From positions 1 to 10,520 of the forward strand of contig JAEUIG010000486.1 of NCBI GenBank assembly GCA_016795125.1: a stretch of DNA of 10,520 bases. The letters run 5' to 3'. Positions within the stretch are counted from its first letter, which is position 1; the number at the start of each line of letters is the position of its first letter. A program made the position numbers and the translations under genes. Below, in pieces: positions 7,041-10,520 of this stretch. The stretch comes from Planctomycetaceae bacterium (lineage in GTDB: Bacteria > Planctomycetota > Planctomycetia > Planctomycetales > Planctomycetaceae). Under the pieces are notes generated by a model. That model had not been told where the DNA came from, ran no database searches, and saw only the letters and a program-made list of their open reading frames with translations.

Positions 7041-7082
7041 GGCTCAAAACCGACGACCGTCGACCGAATCCCGCCAAATCGA

Positions 7083-7111
7083 TTGGCTTTTGGTCGCAGA
7101 CGTGCGATAAT
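7083..7111 (+). promoter_or_regulatory. sigma70-type promoter of the SRP RNA gene
   Basis: TTGGCT (7083-7088, 4 of 6 matches to the -35 consensus) and GATAAT (7106-7111, 5 of 6 to the -10 consensus) are separated by exactly 17 bases. A start about 7-12 bases downstream agrees with the 5' end of the SRP RNA helix near 7123. It is the clearest promoter in the window, as expected for a strongly expressed stable RNA. Confidence 0.65.
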
Positions 7112-7122
7112 TGCCGGTCTGA

Positions 7123-7238
7123 GGGGAGTGAAAGGCTATCTCCCGTACGGTGATGCCGTGCGAACCGGGTCAGACGGGAAACCGAGCAGCCCTAAGTACC
7201 GTGCACTCAGGTGTGCGCGGAGGTAGCCTTTCACTCCC
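7123..7238 (+). ncRNA. ffs: Signal recognition particle RNA, small bacterial type (4.5S RNA)
   Basis: This is the RNA scaffold of the bacterial SRP; it binds Ffh and helps deliver membrane and secreted proteins to FtsY. The 5' end (7124-7143) and 3' end (7219-7238) form a 20-bp helix with one wobble. The apical part has the conserved Ffh-binding signature: GTCAG (7169-7173) opposite AGCAG (7185-7189), closed by CGG/CCG and a GAAA tetraloop (7178-7181), followed by CCCTAAG. Flanking bases also match E. coli 4.5S RNA (TCTCCCG on the 5' side; GTGTGC...GGAGGTAG against GTGTGCCGGGATGTAG on the 3' side). Length about 116 nt is normal for the small type, with no Alu domain. The gene has its own promoter, ends in a T-run, and converges on the 266-codon gene. 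Confidence 0.92.
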
Positions 7239-7244
7239 TTTTTT
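7219..7244 (+). terminator. Intrinsic terminator of ffs
   Basis: The 3' strand of the SRP RNA end helix (7219-7238) is followed directly by TTTTTT (7239-7244). The long closing helix of the RNA therefore doubles as the termination hairpin. Mature 3' end is expected at or near the T-run. Confidence 0.7.
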
Positions 7245-7332
7245 GCTGCGCGAGTGGGAAAAGTGCGAAGGGTGGGGCGGCGAATCAGCTCGCGGTAGGT
7301 GCGAGGTTGAGCCCGGCGCTCAGTGCTCCAAT

Positions 7333-8133
7333 TCAGCCCATCGGCGAGGCTTCGAAGAGGTTGCCGCCGACACGCTTGTCCCGATCTCGCCACAGCAGAT
7401 CGAAATAGATGGGAGCGACTTCCTTGGAAACGATGCCGCTCATGCGCCGCGCCCGCTTTGCCAAGGCGTCCTGAAACTCCAGGTACAGTTGCTCGGTCTC
7501 GATATTCCCGAAGGAGGATCGCGGCGGAAGTCCCGAATCCCGCAGTTCCTCTTTTGTGAACGCCTTGTCGAGACTCTGCTTGTCCAGCGGAACGAACAAC
7601 AGTGGAACCAATGCCTTGCGGAGCGATTCGGCCTCCGTGCTCATCGCGATCAGGTGCATCAAGTACAGGTCGATGGGCCTTCGCAATCGTCCGTACGAAC
7701 TCAGTTGGCTCAACTCGAGGCTGCCGAGTTCCGGCCTGATGAGTCGCTGCCATTGATTGCACAACTGCTGCAGCTGATTCCGGTCAGTCACTTCGGAAAG
7801 TTGCTGCAACGTCGCATCCGGGTTCTCCAGGAAGAACCGATCGTAGACCTCTTTGGCGCTGGGACCGGGCCGAGCCTGCCTGAGCGTCCGCGCAGAACTG
7901 CCCATCATCACGGCGCGATTCTCGACGCGGCCGTCGTGAAAATGTACCTCCACTCCCTCGATGATCTCGTTCCAGGCGTATTGTGGATGAGGTGAGAGGA
8001 ATACTCGCGTCGCGAATTCGATCTCCACATCGGCGAATGGCAGGCGTTTAGGCGGCAGCGTGATTCGAGGCAATGCAAGAACTCCAAAAATCCTGTTCGA
8101 CGATATTCCCCACTCGGCGTCTTCATTTTTCAC
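7333..8133 (-). CDS. Hypothetical protein, 266 residues, behind argS
   Basis: I do not recognise a family. The product appears soluble: no signal peptide or membrane segment. Residues 16-78 look beta-rich (VEIEFATRVFLSPHPQYAWNEI, VEVHFHDGRVENRAVM). A helical Gln/Leu-rich stretch follows (about 93-145, NPDATLQQLSEVTDRNQLQQLCNQW), then further amphipathic helices to the C-terminus. The reading frame is open over its whole length and starts with GTG only 6 bp beyond the argS stop codon, with just a weak GGGG upstream. An in-frame TTG 21 codons in has a better GGAG site, so the start is uncertain. Base composition differs from its neighbours: 34 of 60 bases are G or C at 7561-7620, against 44 of 60 in argS at 8581-8640. 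This may mean later acquisition or low expression. The position suggests co-transcription with argS. Confidence 0.7.
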   Translation of the reverse strand: MKNEDAEWGISSNRIFGVLALPRITLPPKRLPFADVEIEFATRVFLSPHPQYAWNEIIEGVEVHFHDGRVENRAVMMGSSARTLRQARPGPSAKEVYDRFFLENPDATLQQLSEVTDRNQLQQLCNQWQRLIRPELGSLELSQLSSYGRLRRPIDLYLMHLIAMSTEAESLRKALVPLLFVPLDKQSLDKAFTKEELRDSGLPPRSSFGNIETEQLYLEFQDALAKRARRMSGIVSKEVAPIYFDLLWRDRDKRVGGNLFEASPMG

Positions 8134-8139
8134 GCCCCG

Positions 8140-10116
8140 TCACATCTTCTCCGCGACGCGGATGCCGAGCAGCGACAGGCCGCGCTCGATGATGCGGCCG
8201 GTCAGGTCGACGAGCAGCAGCCGGCTGGTGCGCGTGGCTTCGTCGTCGGCTTTCAGGACCGGGCACTGCTCGTAGAAAGTTGAGAGCAGGTTGGCCGTCT
8301 CGAACAGGTACTGCGTGAGCTGATTGGGGCGGTAATCCTCGGCGACGCCGGCCAGAGCGTCCGGGAAGCGGCAGAGCTGGAGGGCGAGCGCCCGTTCGGC
8401 CGGAGCGGTGAGACGGATGGCGTCTGCCTGTTGTCGCAGGGCGGCGCGATCGACGCCGCCGCGGCGAAAGATGCCGCCGATGCGGGCATAGGCATACTGC
8501 ATGTACGTGGCCGTGTCGCCGGACTTGGCCAGCATCTTGTCCCAGCTGAACACGTAGTCGCTTTCGCGATTGTGGTGCAGGTCGGCGTACTTGATGCCGC
8601 CGATGCCGACGATCTCGGCGACGGCCTGCCGGGCGGCGTCATCCAGTTCGGGCGCCGGCTGGTCCTGGTCGTCACGTTTCGCATCGTCGTTGTCGTCGAC
8701 GATCCGGCGCGCCGCCGCGACGGCTTCATCGAGGAGGCTTTCGAGGCCGACATTGTCGCCGGCGCGCGTCTTGAAGGGGCGGCCGTCTTCCCCCATTACG
8801 GTTCCGAAACTGACGTGCTTGAACTCCGTCTGCGTGTAGCCCCACTTGCGGGCAGCGGCGAACAGCAGGTCGAAGTGTTCGCTCTGCCGGGCGTCGACCA
8901 CGTAGAGGATGGCGTCGGCGTGCAGTTCCTGTTCGCGATACGCGATGGTGGCGAGATCGGTCGTGCCGTAGGTAAATGCGCCGTCGGTTTTGCGGATAAT
9001 CAGCGGCGCGTTGTTGCCTTCGACGAACACGCACAGCGCGCCGTCGCTGTCGGTCGCGATGCCGGCGGATTTGAGATTTTCCGCGACTCCTGCCAACTGC
9101 GGCTGGTAGTAACTCTCGCCGAGCGTGACGTCGAAGGACATGTCGAGCCGCTGGTAGATCGACTCCAGCGCCGCGATGCATTGCGGGACGAACTCCTGCC
9201 AGAGCCGCAGGTTTTCGGGATCGCCGGCGTGCAGCCGGGCGGTTTCGTTGCGGGCGAGGCGGGCGATGTGGGGATGCGCGTCGGCGGACGACTTAAGGTC
9301 CGCGTCCGCATCGACAGCCGCGATCTTCTTTCGCGCAGATGCCAATTCCTCCTCGGACGCTGTCACGTCGGCCCGCAGCTTCTTCAGTAGTTTCTTCAGC
9401 TCCTTCGCATCCAGGTCGGTGCGAGCCTCGCCGGCAGTGAGCAGCTGTTGTCGCGCGGCGAGCGTCGCCTCCAGTTGTGCCAGGGCGGCGCGGGCGTCGT
9501 GGTATTCGCTCAGGGTGTTGACGAGCCGGTACAGCCGCGCCAGTTCGCCGACGGCGTTGCGTTCGTACGCGGAACGGTCGGCGAAGTGCTTGTACCCGTA
9601 AATGATCATCCCGAACTGAGTGCCCCAGTCGCCGATGTGGTTGTCGCTGACGACCGAGTGCCCGAGCGCCCGCAGAATACGGCACAGCGCGTCGCCGATG
9701 ACCGTGCTGCGGAGGTGGCCGACGTGCATCGGCTTGGCGACGTTGGGCGACGAGAAGTCGATGACATAGCGGCGCGGTGCGGCGGGTGTCTGGACGCCCA
9801 GCCTGTCGTCCGCTGCCGACTGGTTAACGGCCGACTGCAGCCAGTCGTCGCGGAGCTTGAGGTTGATGAAGCCCGGGCCGGCGACGTCAGGGGCGGAGCA
9901 GAGATCGGCGACGTCGAGGGCGGCGATGATCTGTTGTGCGATGTCCCGCGGCGGGCGTCCCAGTTGCTTGGCCAGCGGCATCGCACAATTGGCCTGGAAG
10001 TCGCCGAACTTCGTGTCCTGGGCGGGGCGGACCATGTCCGCGAACGGGCGTGGATCGGGCGTCAGCGTCGAGAGCGCGGCGGCGAAACGCCGGCGCAGTT
10101 CTGCAAGGATGTTCAT
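8140..10116 (-). CDS. argS: Arginyl-tRNA synthetase with central insertion
   Basis: ArgRS is a class I synthetase that charges tRNA-Arg in the cytoplasm. The N-terminal Add-1 domain (about 1-90) includes GDFQANCAMPLAK and PGFINLKL. The catalytic core follows, with SSPNVAKPMHVGHLRSTVIG (123-141), where HVGH (131-134) is the HIGH motif, and SDNHIGDWGTQFG (157-169). GRPFKTRAGDNV (445-456) occupies the place of KMSKS, as is usual in the many ArgRS without a canonical one. The C-terminal DALR anticodon-binding domain begins near YMQYAYARIGGIFRR (538-552) and ends GIRVAEKM. At 658 residues it is about 80 longer than the E. coli enzyme (577); the extra lies mostly at about 206-280, a charged, Ala/Lys/Glu-rich probable coiled coil. 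The ATG at 10116 is preferred: the frame extends to a TTG at 10152, but MNILAELRRRF is the typical N-terminus. No clear Shine-Dalgarno sequence is seen. Confidence 0.95.
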   Translation of the reverse strand: MNILAELRRRFAAALSTLTPDPRPFADMVRPAQDTKFGDFQANCAMPLAKQLGRPPRDIAQQIIAALDVADLCSAPDVAGPGFINLKLRDDWLQSAVNQSAADDRLGVQTPAAPRRYVIDFSSPNVAKPMHVGHLRSTVIGDALCRILRALGHSVVSDNHIGDWGTQFGMIIYGYKHFADRSAYERNAVGELARLYRLVNTLSEYHDARAALAQLEATLAARQQLLTAGEARTDLDAKELKKLLKKLRADVTASEEELASARKKIAAVDADADLKSSADAHPHIARLARNETARLHAGDPENLRLWQEFVPQCIAALESIYQRLDMSFDVTLGESYYQPQLAGVAENLKSAGIATDSDGALCVFVEGNNAPLIIRKTDGAFTYGTTDLATIAYREQELHADAILYVVDARQSEHFDLLFAAARKWGYTQTEFKHVSFGTVMGEDGRPFKTRAGDNVGLESLLDEAVAAARRIVDDNDDAKRDDQDQPAPELDDAARQAVAEIVGIGGIKYADLHHNRESDYVFSWDKMLAKSGDTATYMQYAYARIGGIFRRGGVDRAALRQQADAIRLTAPAERALALQLCRFPDALAGVAEDYRPNQLTQYLFETANLLSTFYEQCPVLKADDEATRTSRLLLVDLTGRIIERGLSLLGIRVAEKM

Positions 10117-10158
10117 GCGGCGATGAATACGCCGAACGGGGTGAGAATGCAATCCGCC

Positions 10159-10229
10159 GAGCGGCGGGGTTCATCCCCGCCGGCTGGCGTGATGCTGCCG
10201 CACTCCGGCGGGGCTTAACCCCGCTGCTC
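10159..10229. repeat. REP-like double palindrome between rsfS and argS
   Basis: Two 25-bp units, 10159-10183 and 10205-10229, are near-perfect inverted copies of each other. Each is also a hairpin by itself: CGGCGGGG paired to CCCCGCCG around a 4- to 5-base loop, and CGGCGGGG paired to CCCCGCTG. A 21-base spacer separates them. The outer edge lies 1 bp from the rsfS stop codon, so transcripts from rsfS into argS must pass through it. The arrangement is like a REP/BIME element; a role in mRNA 3'-end stability or attenuation is inference. Confidence 0.7.
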
Positions 10230-10230
10230 G

Positions 10231-10520
10231 TTACGCGGCGGATTCGTCGTCGAGCTGGTCGGCGAGTTCAGTCCAGTCCACGCGCAGGGCGTCGCCCCAC
10301 AGATGCTCGAGGTCGTACAGCCCGCGGGCTTCTTCGGTGAAGAGGTGCACGACGACGTCGCCGAAATCCTGCACGATCCACTTGCTCGAATCGAGACCTT
10401 CGAGGCCGAGCCGCTTGGAGCCGTAGCGCTTCAGGACTTTGCGGACCTCTCCCGCGATGGCGTGCATCTGCCGGCGGCTGTTGCCCGTGCCGATGACGAA
10501 ATAGTCGAACAGCGGCGTGA
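10231..10520 (-). CDS. rsfS: Ribosomal silencing factor RsfS, 5' end cut by window edge
   Basis: RsfS (YbeB, Iojap/DUF143 family) binds ribosomal protein uL14 and blocks subunit joining when nutrients are short. The visible part codes for the C-terminal 95 residues. Reading upstream of the internal ATG at 10467, the frame stays open to the window edge and gives TPLFDYFVIGTGNSRRQMHAIA, matching the conserved DYFVIATG-x-S-x-RQ-x-HAIA core, so 10467 is not the true start. Further family features are WIVQDFGDVVVHLFTEEARGLYDLEHLWGDA and the short acidic C-terminus. About 20-40 N-terminal residues are missing because the window ends. It lies upstream of argS on the same strand with 114 bp between them. 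Confidence 0.93.
   Translation of the reverse strand, partial: TPLFDYFVIGTGNSRRQMHAIAGEVRKVLKRYGSKRLGLEGLDSSKWIVQDFGDVVVHLFTEEARGLYDLEHLWGDALRVDWTELADQLDDESAA

Noticed and set aside
7136..7995. Open frames on both strands through the SRP RNA and the 266-codon gene
   Set aside because: They cross the SRP RNA structure and have no family features or convincing starts.
8431..9390. + strand open frame of 319 codons opposite argS
   Set aside because: Antisense shadow of a strongly conserved gene; no recognisable domain.

Overview
The window looks like a stretch of chromosome from a GC-rich planctomycete (Planctomycetota, probably class Planctomycetia). This rests on sequence character and is not proven: a Tat-exported, degenerate Gfo/Idh/MocA-type protein, a long Ser/Pro/Ala-rich lipoprotein of a kind I associate with planctomycetes, weak Shine-Dalgarno use at several starts, an enlarged ArgS with a charged insertion, and intergenic DNA full of short tandem repeats. 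No phage, plasmid, CRISPR or defence genes are visible.

Left part (1-2921). A 129-bp MITE-like element (25-153) with matching inverted ends and a TTA duplication lies next to three short heptamer tandem arrays (183-280). Immediately after them flhB starts on the + strand with GTG. flhB runs into the 3' end of a minus-strand FAD-dependent dehydrogenase (COG2509 type), and the two coding regions overlap tail to tail by 22 bp.

Middle part (2976-6752). All coding here is on the minus strand. In transcription order it holds a large lipoprotein of unknown function, a small cupin, and a Tat-signal Gfo/Idh-like protein that has lost the usual cofactor and catalytic motifs. The last of these lies 54 bp upstream of the FAD dehydrogenase. 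Gaps between them hold an octamer-phased CACAGAG repeat and a cluster of short palindromes.

Right part (6753-10520). A heptamer-repeat inverted pair (6956-7040) is followed by a + strand gene for the small bacterial SRP RNA (ffs, about 7123-7238). That gene has a good sigma70-type promoter, and its terminal helix runs straight into a T-run. Converging on it is a minus-strand block whose transcription order is rsfS (partial at the window edge), a REP-like double hairpin, argS, and an unrecognised 266-codon gene only 6 bp behind argS. RsfS, ArgS and SRP RNA are housekeeping translation and secretion functions; they are not obviously coupled to the flagellar and oxidoreductase genes to the left.

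I found no convincing new multi-gene system. The most unusual content is non-coding: several short arrays of seven-base units at two intergenic loci, the MITE-like element, and the REP-like element directly behind rsfS.
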